A DNA stretch of 64,000 nt from Deltaproteobacteria bacterium (lineage in GTDB: Bacteria; Chloroflexota; Dehalococcoidia; Dehalococcoidales; BS750m-G39), in the NCBI GenBank assembly GCA_030603275.1, contig JAUVYB010000002.1, positions 1 through 64,000 on the forward strand, in the 5' to 3' direction. A program made the position numbers and the translations under genes. Below are positions 51,519 to 60,136 of the stretch, in pieces. The notes below the pieces were generated by a model. That model ran no database searches. It was not told the DNA's origin and saw nothing but the letters and a program-made list of their open reading frames with translations. Numbering within the stretch: the first letter of the stretch is position 1; every line of letters starts with the position of its first letter.

Positions 51519-54203
51519 TTAGTCCATGCGTACGAGGGGCAGTTCGACAAAGAATGTGGCCCCTTTGCCCGGTTTGCTTTTGGCGTATATCCTGCCGCCG
51601 TGCTCGCTTATAATGCCGTGACAGACGCTTAGGCCCAAACCGGTGCCGCCTTTTTCTCCCTTGGTGCTGAAAAAGGGGTCGAAGACCTTTTCCAGGTTTT
51701 CGGCGGGAATGCCCGGGCCGTTATCAGTAAATGTGGTCCTGATATACGCCTTCCTTTCCTCGGTCTTGATAGTGAGCTTTCCGCCACTGTTGGCATCGGT
51801 CATGGCCTGTTCGGCGTTTAGAATGATGTTTAAAAATACCTCCTGTATCTGGTAAAAATCGAGCATTACCTCGGGGAGTTTGGGAGCAAGGTCGGTTACG
51901 ACTTCGATATTGCTGGTTGTTAGTTCGTAAGCTCTCAGTTCCAGGGCGCTTTCCAAAATTTCATTTATGTCTGAGTATTGCTTTTGGGTCTGGCGGCGGC
52001 GGGCGAAGGTGAGGAGGTTTTGGACCACCTTGGCGGCCCTTTCAGCTTCGGTATAGATTCTTTTTAAATCCTGGTTGGTTTCCTGGTCGGTGCTTTTTCT
52101 CAGCAGCCGCTGGGAGAATCCCAGTACCCCGGTAAGTGGATTATTTAGCTGGTGTGCAACCCCTGCGGCTAGCTCGCCGATAGAGGCAAGACGACTGGAG
52201 AGATAAAGCTCCCGTTGTAACTCCTGCTCCCTCTCCTCCGCCTGCTGGCGCTCAGTGATGTCGACCCAGTTTACCAGGAAGTGAATCAACTTTCCCTCAT
52301 GCATTACCGGTGCCGAGTTTAGCACCACCCAGAAATGTTCCCCGTTCTTCTTCTGGAAAGTCCGCTCGCTTGTTCGGCTGCCAGTTAACAGGGCATTTTT
52401 AAAGGCGGCAGTCGTCTTCTTCCTCAGTTCTTCGGGCCACCATGGGTACGGAGCTTTCAAGCCAGTGATTTCGGCCAGGGTAAAGCCGGTTAGCTTTTCG
52501 AGGGCTGGATTTACATATTTTATTGAGGTATCCGGATTGATAACGAATATCGGGTTCGGTGAGCTTTCCAGCAGGCTGGAGCTGAATTCCTTGCTTTCCC
52601 TGAGTGCCTCCTCCGCCTGCTTGCGGTCGGTGATGTCCTTGTTTACCCCGACATATACCTTGAAATTTCCAGCGTTGTCGAAAGTGGGGATGCCGCTGAT
52701 TTCAAATAGGACGGGAGTGCCATTTTTGTGGAGATGGGTGATTTCAAAGCCGAAGAAGGATTCCTTTTTAGCGTTTATTTCCTTGAAGCGTTTAAGCCAC
52801 TTCTGCATTTCCGCTTTTTTTGTAAGGTCGAGCGTCCTTGTTTTGCCTATTACTTCGCTGGCCTCATATCCCAGGATATCCTTAATCCTGGGGCTGACGA
52901 AGGTGAATGTTCCTTTTTCGTTGGCTTCCCATATCATATCGCTGGTGGCTTCCACCATGTTTTTGTATTTCTTTTCGGACTGCCGAAGTGCTTCCTCTGC
53001 CTGCTTGCGCTCGGTGATATTCCGGGCAATCTCAAGACAGGAAGCAATGTTTCCCCCGGCGTCTCTAATGGGATTAGCCGTAGCTTCCCAGTAGGCAACC
53101 TCCCCCGAAGGTGCTAATAACTTCCTCTCTGAGGTGTGGGACTTGCCGTCCTTAAAGGCCTTTTTTACCGGGCACCCGTCGCACACCGTTTCTCTACCTG
53201 CGTAAACGCGATAGCATTTCTCCCCAAGGCGGGCACCATAAAGTCTCCTTGCCAGCTCATTCTGAAAGATAATGTTATAGTCTTTATCCAGTATATTGAG
53301 GCCGTCTTCCATGGCATCTATTAGTGATTGGAGCTTGTTCTTTTCGGTCTGCAGCGTCTCCTCAGCCTGTTTGCGCTCGGTGATATCCCGGGACACGCAG
53401 AATATGAGCTTCTGACCAGCGCACATGGCCCCGTTGGTGCTTATTTCAACGTCGTAGGTGGTACCATCTTTGCGTCGGTGTTGCGTCTCGAAGCGGTCAC
53501 CAGCCTCATCTACAGTCCGTATCATTTCCAGCACTCGCTCACGTGGGTACAGGTATTCCCAATCCCACACGTGGAGCTGGGCGGTTTCCTCGGGGGTATA
53601 TCCCAGCATCTCGGCAAACTGCTGGTTGGCCTCATATACCTTGCCGTTCTGGTCGAGGACAACGATGCCGTCCCGGGACTGGTCGATAAGGATACACCGC
53701 CGGGTGGCTTCATCGGCTAGCGCCTGCTCGGCCTTTTTGCGCTCGGTGATGTCCAGCGCCACCTCCAATACGCCCGTGACGCGGTCGTATTCATCTAGAA
53801 TCGGATAGCCTCGTATAGACCACATCCTACCGTCGGGTGTGGTTATTTCCGCTTTCTGCGGTTTGCCAGTTTGGCGGGCTTTGGCCACCGGGCAGCCTAC
53901 GCAGGGTGTGTCACGCTGGGGCCATATCTCATAGCAATACTGTCCCACCAGTTGCTCGGGAGGCAGGTTAACCGATTTGCCGGCGGCCTTGTTTGCCCAT
54001 ATCACCCTATGCTCCATATCCTGCAATACCACATGCTCTGATATGCTGTTGAGAATGGTCAGTTTGCCCTCTTCTGCCTTACCAAGCGGCTGCTCGGCCT
54101 GCTTATGGGTGGTGTCTAATTTTTCTAATTCGGCAACTCGCTGGCGCAACTCTGTCCCTTCACTGGTGAGTTTCTCTTCTATCTTCTTGTAAGTCTTCTT
54201 CAT
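51519..54203 (-). CDS. Cytosolic five-PAS sensor histidine kinase
   Basis: An 894-residue kinase with no membrane segment. A short coiled coil is followed by five PAS domains (about 45-155, 165-280, 285-405, 410-530 and 535-655). The first and third carry cysteine motifs CVGCPVAKA and CDGCPVKKA, suited to redox or metal sensing. The HisKA box is LAAGVAHQLNNPLTGVLG and the HATPase has DNGPGIPAENLEKVF and GTGLGLSVC. The ATG has GGAGG upstream. It ends the HTH-receiver/fragment/kinase run, so its output is probably the HTH-receiver protein. Confidence 0.92.
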   Translation of the reverse strand: MKKTYKKIEEKLTSEGTELRQRVAELEKLDTTHKQAEQPLGKAEEGKLTILNSISEHVVLQDMEHRVIWANKAAGKSVNLPPEQLVGQYCYEIWPQRDTPCVGCPVAKARQTGKPQKAEITTPDGRMWSIRGYPILDEYDRVTGVLEVALDITERKKAEQALADEATRRCILIDQSRDGIVVLDQNGKVYEANQQFAEMLGYTPEETAQLHVWDWEYLYPRERVLEMIRTVDEAGDRFETQHRRKDGTTYDVEISTNGAMCAGQKLIFCVSRDITERKQAEETLQTEKNKLQSLIDAMEDGLNILDKDYNIIFQNELARRLYGARLGEKCYRVYAGRETVCDGCPVKKAFKDGKSHTSERKLLAPSGEVAYWEATANPIRDAGGNIASCLEIARNITERKQAEEALRQSEKKYKNMVEATSDMIWEANEKGTFTFVSPRIKDILGYEASEVIGKTRTLDLTKKAEMQKWLKRFKEINAKKESFFGFEITHLHKNGTPVLFEISGIPTFDNAGNFKVYVGVNKDITDRKQAEEALRESKEFSSSLLESSPNPIFVINPDTSIKYVNPALEKLTGFTLAEITGLKAPYPWWPEELRKKTTAAFKNALLTGSRTSERTFQKKNGEHFWVVLNSAPVMHEGKLIHFLVNWVDITERQQAEEREQELQRELYLSSRLASIGELAAGVAHQLNNPLTGVLGFSQRLLRKSTDQETNQDLKRIYTEAERAAKVVQNLLTFARRRQTQKQYSDINEILESALELRAYELTTSNIEVVTDLAPKLPEVMLDFYQIQEVFLNIILNAEQAMTDANSGGKLTIKTEERKAYIRTTFTDNGPGIPAENLEKVFDPFFSTKGEKGGTGLGLSVCHGIISEHGGRIYAKSKPGKGATFFVELPLVRMD

Positions 54204-54238
54204 CCCTCACCTCCGCCGGGGTAAGCCGGTTATGACGG

Positions 54239-54460
54239 TCATTTGTTCTTTGGTTTGCATCGGGTGATACCATCCAAATCAGTAGCTGTTATGCCATCGG
54301 TGACCGACTCAAAGATTTTTCGTAGTACTTGCTGGCTCTCCTGCAGTGCCTCCTCCAGCCGCTTGTGCTCGGTGGCTAGTGTTTTTAGTTCAGCGACTCT
54401 TTGGCGCAACCCTGCCAGTTCACTGGTGGGTTGCTCTTCTGTCTGGTAAGTCTTACTCAT
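54239..54460 (-). pseudogene. Fragment of a duplicated PAS kinase (N-terminal coiled coil)
   Basis: A 73-codon frame whose first 60 residues resemble the coiled-coil N-terminus of the following kinase (MSKTYQTEEQPTSE...LRQRVAELKTL versus MKKTYKKIEEKLTSE...LRQRVAELEKL). It ends abruptly where a PAS domain would begin (SVTDGITATDLDG). Both genes share the GGAGGTGAG ribosome site. I read it as the remnant of a second kinase copy. It may still be translated as a short coiled-coil partner. Confidence 0.65.
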
Positions 54461-54463
54461 GTC

Positions 54464-55003
54464 TCACCTCCGAGTGATATGGAGAAAATTATTGACGGCG
54501 GTAATAATGTCTGATTCACCGAAGGGTTTATTCATAACCCCGAAGGGACCCTGGGCTAAGGCCCGCGCCATCATGTCACTATCGGGATAGCCGGTTATGA
54601 TGGCTACCGGCAACCTGGGCTTGACGGCTTTTATCTGGCGAAAGAGCTCGGCCCCATCCATACCCGGCATTTTCAGGTCAAGAAAGGCCAGGTCTAAATC
54701 CTGCTGGTTCACCACTTCTAGGGCAATTGCCGCAGTCCCGGCGGTTATTACATTGTGTCCTAACTCCTCCAGGGTCTTTTTGAATATTAACCGTATTACT
54801 TCCTCGTCATCGACGACGAGGATGCTCGCCTTTACTTTAGCCGCGTTTTTCTGTAGCCACTTATCAATTAATCTGATGTCGAACCGCCACTGTCGACCTA
54901 CTTTAGTTGCCGGGATTCTGCCTTTTTCCAGCAGCCTGTAGATGGTCTTTTCGGTTACTCGCAGGTAATCAGCTACTTCCCCGACGGTCCTAAGCTTGGC
55001 CAT
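54464..55003 (-). CDS. Excisionase-type HTH fused to a response-regulator receiver
   Basis: A 179-residue regulator of unusual order. Residues 1-50 are a MerR/excisionase HTH_17 domain (LRTVGEVADYLRVTEKTIYRLLEKG with GRQWRF). Residues about 58-175 are a receiver with VVDDEEV, phosphoacceptor Asp in LAFLDLKMPGMDG, Thr in VAIITGYP and Lys in VMNKPFGESD. The DNA-binding domain is usually C-terminal in response regulators. It heads the operon with the multi-PAS kinase. AAAGGA precedes the ATG. It may bind the GACTTT repeats upstream. Confidence 0.88.
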   Translation of the reverse strand: MAKLRTVGEVADYLRVTEKTIYRLLEKGRIPATKVGRQWRFDIRLIDKWLQKNAAKVKASILVVDDEEVIRLIFKKTLEELGHNVITAGTAAIALEVVNQQDLDLAFLDLKMPGMDGAELFRQIKAVKPRLPVAIITGYPDSDMMARALAQGPFGVMNKPFGESDIITAVNNFLHITRR

Positions 55004-55305
55004 TCTTTGTTCCTTTCTTTGACATCAGTAGTGGCTATGGTAAATTTGTACTTTTATTGGGCTATAATGACCATTAATGTACAGTATAGTCTATCATAGT
55101 CTATATTGATGTCAAGATGTATTATCTTAACTTTAGTTCCCAATGTACCAGGCCACATGGAGGGTATTACCGAGACTACTATTGGTGGGAGAAAAGTCAA
55201 TTAAAGTCTAGTAAAGTCTAGTATTAATGCTAGCAGGTTTAAGCAGTCTGTCAAGGAAGTAAGTTCTAGTGAATATGGGGGCTGACTAATGGTTATTGGG
55301 TATAG
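55004..55305 (-). promoter_or_regulatory. Regulatory region of the HTH-receiver operon with iterated GACT sites
   Basis: A 302-base gene-free stretch. On the minus strand it has AGACTTT, AGACTTT and TGACTTT at 11-base steps (about 55193-55220), and a pair of TAGACTAT at 10-base steps (about 55085-55103). A 42-bp block (55110-55151) is shared with the radC1 upstream region. The expected -35 position lacks TTGACA, which suggests an activator. Confidence 0.6.
55110..55151 (-). repeat. 42-bp direct repeat, copy at the HTH-receiver promoter
   Basis: Second copy of the block at 51473-51514, in the same orientation. A further stretch (AATTTGTACTTTT here, AATTTTGCACTTTT there) extends the similarity toward the gene start. 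Confidence 0.8.
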
Positions 55306-56100
55306 TCAATCTTTACCAGTGGTAAACGTATGGGGGAAGGGTGATTTGGCTCTATAGCGGGTTCGTTTGGCCTCAGAGGTTCCTATTGTCCTAAGGTTTA
55401 AGAAGTCCAGTTCGTATTCCTCAATCAGTCCCTCGGCGGCAAAGCTGAAGTATTTGTTGCCGCCGATTATGATATGGTCCAGGAACTTAATCTGCATGAT
55501 GTTACCGGCAAAGACCAGGCCTCTGGTTACTTCTTTATCATATCGGCTGGGCTCGGGGTCGCCGGAGGGGTGGTTGTGGACAAAAATCAGCGAACTGGCG
55601 CTTTGCCTGATGGCCTTTTCCATGACTTCGCGGGGGGAGAAGGAGCTGCTGTCTACCGTGCCTTCAAAGAGGTCGGCGGTGTCAATAATCTGGTTCTGGG
55701 TATTTAAATAGATAACCTTGATTAGCTCTTTCTTGAGGTCCCGCATGGAGTGATAGAGATAGTCAAAAATCTCTTTGGCCGATTTATATACCGGCTTATC
55801 CATAATTTGCTGTCTGAGAAACTCGGTGGCTACCTCCCGCACCAACTTGATGCCGAAGGCGCTGTGAGGGCCAATGCCTTCTACCTGCTGTAGCTCTTCG
55901 GGTGAGGCGGAAAGTGCCCCCCTCAGGGTCTTGAATTTCTTTAAGACCTCTTTGGCCGGCTGTTTGCAGTCTTTGCGGGGGGCGCCCAGGGTCAGGAGCA
56001 GTTCAATGATTTCATAGTCGTGGAATCCAGCAAGCCCCGACTTGAGGAACTTTTCCCTTAATCTTTTTCTATGTCCTGTTGCTGGGTCTTTCTTCGTCAT
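55306..56100 (-). CDS. radC: RadC/JAB-domain protein, paralogue 2
   Basis: A 264-residue RadC-family protein with GHRKRLREKFLKSG, GLAGFHDYEIIELLL and the HhH signature VEGIGPHSAFGIKLV, followed by the JAMM site HNHPSGDPEPSRYD. This copy is closer to typical RadC than paralogue 1, whose HhH is degenerate. It starts inside the end of the DUF2007 gene (32-base overlap) in the dnaE run. Its C-terminus is basic and extended. Confidence 0.92.
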   Translation of the reverse strand: MTKKDPATGHRKRLREKFLKSGLAGFHDYEIIELLLTLGAPRKDCKQPAKEVLKKFKTLRGALSASPEELQQVEGIGPHSAFGIKLVREVATEFLRQQIMDKPVYKSAKEIFDYLYHSMRDLKKELIKVIYLNTQNQIIDTADLFEGTVDSSSFSPREVMEKAIRQSASSLIFVHNHPSGDPEPSRYDKEVTRGLVFAGNIMQIKFLDHIIIGGNKYFSFAAEGLIEEYELDFLNLRTIGTSEAKRTRYRAKSPFPHTFTTGKD

Positions 56101-56335
56101 CAGTCGGCTCCTCGGCTGGCGGTTGCAGACTGTCTAAAATCTCCTGGGCTTTCTGGCGGTAACCATAGGCCACCATTATCCGGCAGGGGAGACTGGAAAC
56201 ACCCATGAATGATATGACGTCCCGGGGGTTAATCATGGCCGGAATGCCGTTTTGAATAAGTATATCCTTCCATATCTCAGCGGTTAGCTGGTCGGGGGCG
56301 GTGGTTAGCAGCAGCCACTGCTCCTTTTTAGCCAT
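56069..56335 (-). CDS. DUF2007 (putative signal-transducing) protein
   Basis: An 88-residue protein with the DUF2007 fold: a LLTTAPDQLTAEIWKDILIQNGIPAMI start like GlnB-type or ACT beta-alpha units, a central SSLPCRIMVAYGYRQKAQEIL and an acidic tail. The family is of unknown role. It overlaps dnaE by 8 bases and radC2 by 32, so it is translationally coupled to both. Confidence 0.82.
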   Translation of the reverse strand: MAKKEQWLLLTTAPDQLTAEIWKDILIQNGIPAMINPRDVISFMGVSSLPCRIMVAYGYRQKAQEILDSLQPPAEEPTDDEERPSNRT

Positions 56336-59300
56336 TGGTCTCTACCTTTAGCCCTTCCTCCCCCACCAATTCTACCAGACGCTGGTGGAGTTCCGGACAG
56401 TAGCTGGTGTATATATTGGACAGCTTGAGGTTGATTATCTTTTCCCCGTTGATGACGCACAGGTTTACCTCGTCCTCGCCGGGGAAGCGCCGCAGGATGT
56501 CAACCAGTTTGTTAAGGTGGGCGGTGTCGCTGGCCTCGTCGCTGGTCTGGCTTAAGTGTATTACCAGCCGGTGCCTTTGGGGTGGTGGTGGTGGTGCTGC
56601 CGGTTCCTCGGGTGGGGACGGCTCCAGCTCATAGCGGCGCACATTGTCACAGCTTAGCTGTACCTGGTCATTCCTCATCCTTACCTTACCTTCGACCAAC
56701 AGGATATTGCCTTCCTGCCAGAGGTCTCTGGTATCGGCGTAGACCTTGGGCCAGACCATTATATCTAATCTGCCGTCCAGGTCTTCCAGCACGGCGCTGG
56801 CAAAGGGACGCTGGTCTCTGGTGAAGGAGTTGTGTACTGAGGCTACCATTCCGGCTACAGGAATGGTCTGTCCTACCAGTTCAGCATCAATATGACCGCA
56901 GAGGAAGGCATTTCCCGCGGCTGCTTTGCCGGCAAAGGCGCTAAAGGGGTGTTCGGACAGGTATACCCCCATCAGCTCCCTCTCCCAGCCTAGCTTTTCC
57001 TTGGTGGTGATGTCAGCGGGGGGGAGGTCAAGGTTGGGGAGGGGGGCTGAAACCTCCTCACCCCACAGGTCAAACATAGTTGATTGGCCGGTCTCTTTTA
57101 GATGCTGTTCCCGCTGGGCTAAAGCCAGGATACGGCCGATATTTTGGAGCAGGGTGCCGCGGTCGCCCAGGCAGTCCAGGGCGCCGGCCTTAATCAGGCT
57201 TTCCATCGCCCGCCGGTTCATGCTCCGCAGGTCAACACGGCGGCAGAGGTCTTCAATAGACTTGAACTGGCCGCCTTTCTGGCGTTCGGCCACCAGCGGC
57301 TCTACCGCTCCCGCCCCCACGTTCTTAATCGCATCCAGCCCGAAGCGAATGGCGGGGGTATTATCCTCGCCGCCGGTCTCGATAGAAAAATTGACCTGGC
57401 TGCGGTTTACATCCGGTGGCAGCACCGTAATGCCCAGCCGGCGGCACTCGACGACGGCGGTGGCCACCTTCTCCAGCTGGTCGGTATGGGTAACCAGGAA
57501 GGCGGTGATATACTCCGCCGGGTAGTTTGCCTTGAGGTAGGCGGTCTGGTAGGCGATAAGGGCGTAGCTGAAGCTGTGCGCCTTGTTGAAGGCGTAGCCG
57601 GCGAAGGGTTCGATGAGGGCGAAGACCTCGTCGGTTACATCAGCGGAATAGCCCAGCTTTTTGGCGCCGCTAACGAAGTTACGCTTCTCCTTTTTCATCA
57701 CCGCCGCAATCTTCTTGCCCATCGCCTTGCGGAAGATATCGGCCTGACCCAGGCTGTAGCCGGCGAAGGCCTGGACGATGAACAGCACCTGGTCCTGGTA
57801 GACAATTACCCCGTAGGTCTCCTCCAGGATGCTGGCCAGCGCCGGGTGGGGATAGCGGATGGGCTCCAGGCCGTGCTTGGCTTTGATAAAGGTGGGGATG
57901 TGCTCCATGGGGCCGGGGCGGTAGAGGGCTATCATGGCGGCGATATCGCTGAAGATGGTGGGCTTGAGCTCCTTGATATAGCGGCGCATGCCGGCCCCCT
58001 CCAGCTGGAAGACGCCCATCGTTTCCCCTGAAGATAGCAGGTCAAAGGTCCTGGCATCGTCCGTGGGGATTTTATGGAGGTCAATATCAACGCCGCGGCT
58101 CTGGCCGATAATCTCCCTGGCCTTGCCCAGGATGGTCAGGTTAGCCAGGCCGAGAAAGTCCATCTTGAGCAGCCCGATGCGGGCGATGTCCTCCATGGTG
58201 AACTGGGTCATCACCCCGCCTTCGCCGTTGCCTTTGCTTACCCTTTGCAGGGGGACATAGTTGGTGAGAGACTCTTTGGCGATGACGACACCGGCGGCGT
58301 GGGTGCTGGCGTGGCGGGCACCACCCTCCAGCTTACGGGCGGAATCAACCAGGTTGCGGATGATTTTATCATCTTCATAGATAGCACGCAGTTCGCTGTT
58401 TTCCTCCAGGGCTCGCTCCAGGGTTATGCCTGGCCGGAAAGGAACCAACTTGGCGACACGGTCGACATCACTGTAGGCCATACCAAGCGCCCGGCCGACA
58501 TCCCTCAGGGCGGCCCTGGCGCCTAAGGTGCCGAAGGTGATAATCTGGGCGACATGGTCCTGGCCGTATTTCTGCGAGACATAGGCGATGACCTCATCGC
58601 GGCGGGCATCCTCAAAGTCCAGATCTATATCGGGCATCTCCTTGCGCTCAAAATTGAGGAAGCGCTCGAAGACCAGCTTATTCTCCAGGGGGTCGACCTC
58701 GGTGATGCCCAGACAGTGCAGGACGATGCTGGCGGCGGCGCTGCCCCTGACCCCGAACAGGATGCCGTGCTCTTTGGAATAGGTGATAATGTCCCAGACC
58801 ACCAGGAAGTAGTTGGCAAACTGGGTCTGTTTTATTACCTCCAACTCGTAGTCCAGTCGCTGTTTTATTTCGGGGGTGGGCTGGGGGTAATACCTGGCCA
58901 GGTTTTGGTGGCAGAGGTCAGCCAGAAACTGGTCGGCGGTCTTATCTTGAGGTAAGTCTACCTCGGGTATGTGGAGGCGGCCGAACTCCAGCTTGAGGTT
59001 GCACATATCGGCGATGCGTTCGGTGTTTTCCAGTGCCTGGGGAATATCCTGGTATAGCTCGGCCATCTCCTGGGGGGTCTTGAGGTCATAGAAATCGCCG
59101 GCCATCTTTATTCTTTTTTCATCATAGATGGAGGAGTTGGTGCCGATGCACAGCAGCAGGTCGTGAGAGGCAGCGTCCTCGCGTTGGAGATAGTGAACGT
59201 CGTTGGTGGCTACCAGCGGTATATCCAGCTCAGCGCTCATGGGGATGAGAGCCTGGTTTACCTGTTCCAGTTCGGCGATGGGATGCCTCTGTATCTCCAG

Positions 59301-59801
59301 ATAGAAATCGCCGAAGGTCTGCTTGTACCAAAGGGCAGTCTGCTTGGCCTCCTCCAGCCTTCCTTCGGTGATGAGGTGGGGAATCTCGCCACCAAGGCAG
59401 GCGCTTAAGGCAATAAGACCCTCGTGATGCTGTTCCAGAAGCTCTTTATCCACCCTGGGCCGGTAGTAGAAGCCTTCAAGATTTGCCTTGGTGGTGAGCT
59501 GAATCAGGTTGTGGTAGCCGGTCTGATTTTTAGCGAGGAGAACCAGGTGGCAGTGGTTTCTATCGCTGGCCTCGCGGCCGAAACGGCTGTTTGGAGCGAC
59601 ATAGACCTCGCAGCCGATAATGGGCTTTATTCCCGCCTCCCTGGCGGCCAGGTAGAACTGGATGGCGCCGTACATAGCGCCGTGGTCGGTTATGGCCATG
59701 CTTTCCATGCCCAGTTCCCTGGCCCTCTCTACCAGTTGCGGGATACGGCACATGCCGTCAAGCAGGCTGTATTCGGTATGAACGTGGAGATGGCTGAACA
59801 T
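56328..59801 (-). CDS. dnaE: DNA polymerase III alpha subunit
   Basis: The replicative polymerase catalytic subunit, 1157 residues. An N-terminal PHP domain (FSHLHVHTEYSLLDG with SMAITDHGAMYG) is followed by the C-family polymerase core with catalytic PDIDLDFED and RPGPMEHIP, a helix-hairpin-helix near GFGLDAIKNVGAGA-like sequence, and a C-terminal OB fold. Many DnaE PHP domains have lost activity; the first metal residues here look intact. A TATAAT ends 11 bases before the ATG, leaving an almost leaderless message. DUF2007 and radC2 follow in overlap. Confidence 0.96.
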   Translation of the reverse strand: MFSHLHVHTEYSLLDGMCRIPQLVERARELGMESMAITDHGAMYGAIQFYLAAREAGIKPIIGCEVYVAPNSRFGREASDRNHCHLVLLAKNQTGYHNLIQLTTKANLEGFYYRPRVDKELLEQHHEGLIALSACLGGEIPHLITEGRLEEAKQTALWYKQTFGDFYLEIQRHPIAELEQVNQALIPMSAELDIPLVATNDVHYLQREDAASHDLLLCIGTNSSIYDEKRIKMAGDFYDLKTPQEMAELYQDIPQALENTERIADMCNLKLEFGRLHIPEVDLPQDKTADQFLADLCHQNLARYYPQPTPEIKQRLDYELEVIKQTQFANYFLVVWDIITYSKEHGILFGVRGSAAASIVLHCLGITEVDPLENKLVFERFLNFERKEMPDIDLDFEDARRDEVIAYVSQKYGQDHVAQIITFGTLGARAALRDVGRALGMAYSDVDRVAKLVPFRPGITLERALEENSELRAIYEDDKIIRNLVDSARKLEGGARHASTHAAGVVIAKESLTNYVPLQRVSKGNGEGGVMTQFTMEDIARIGLLKMDFLGLANLTILGKAREIIGQSRGVDIDLHKIPTDDARTFDLLSSGETMGVFQLEGAGMRRYIKELKPTIFSDIAAMIALYRPGPMEHIPTFIKAKHGLEPIRYPHPALASILEETYGVIVYQDQVLFIVQAFAGYSLGQADIFRKAMGKKIAAVMKKEKRNFVSGAKKLGYSADVTDEVFALIEPFAGYAFNKAHSFSYALIAYQTAYLKANYPAEYITAFLVTHTDQLEKVATAVVECRRLGITVLPPDVNRSQVNFSIETGGEDNTPAIRFGLDAIKNVGAGAVEPLVAERQKGGQFKSIEDLCRRVDLRSMNRRAMESLIKAGALDCLGDRGTLLQNIGRILALAQREQHLKETGQSTMFDLWGEEVSAPLPNLDLPPADITTKEKLGWERELMGVYLSEHPFSAFAGKAAAGNAFLCGHIDAELVGQTIPVAGMVASVHNSFTRDQRPFASAVLEDLDGRLDIMVWPKVYADTRDLWQEGNILLVEGKVRMRNDQVQLSCDNVRRYELEPSPPEEPAAPPPPPQRHRLVIHLSQTSDEASDTAHLNKLVDILRRFPGEDEVNLCVINGEKIINLKLSNIYTSYCPELHQRLVELVGEEGLKVETNG

Positions 59802-59889
59802 GGCTACCGCCTATTATAGCATAGGGTTTGTCTTGGGTGATATGCTTTTAAGCCATAATTTTTTCTTCCCCTCTACCACTTTTGGGGAG

Positions 59890-59936
59890 AATTTAAGAGG
59901 GTGAAACCCTTTTTGGGTGGGTATGGGAAGGAGAAC
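59890..59936 (+). repeat. Family C repeat (short hairpin plus G-rich tail), copy 1
   Basis: AAGAGGG with a TGAA loop and ACCCTTTTT forms the hairpin, then GGGTGGGTATGGGAAGG. It corresponds to 62336-62380. Confidence 0.7.
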
Positions 59937-59947
59937 CAAAGTTAAAA

Positions 59948-60036
59948 AGGGGGTGTTTAAGAGGGGCGAAGCCCCTCTTTCAAAAAAATCTTCCCCCTCT
60001 CCTTTGAAGGAGAGGGGGATTAAGGGGGTGAGGTTA
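59948..60036 (+). repeat. Family A double-hairpin repeat, copy 6
   Basis: Hairpin 1 is AAGAGGGGCGAAGCCCCTCTT. Hairpin 2 is CCCCCTCTCCTT/AAGGAGAGGGGG. The tail is ATTAAGGGGGTGAGGTT. It ends 100 bases before the DUF1461 gene. Confidence 0.9.
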
Positions 60037-60136
60037 CCAAATGAAATTCGGGTTCCCTGAAAAATCCCCGATTTTTTAGGGTGAAAAGAGGGTGAGGTAG
60101 AATAACTGGCTCTAAAAGTGTAAAATCTTAAGGAAA

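Larger units (their letters stand above)
59802..60136. other. Gene-free stretch between dnaE and the DUF1461 gene
   Basis: Holds the dnaE -10 box (TATAAT on the minus strand at 59813-59818), a family C repeat and family A copy 6. The last 100 bases have no feature I can support beyond AAGGAAA at the next start. Confidence 0.65.
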
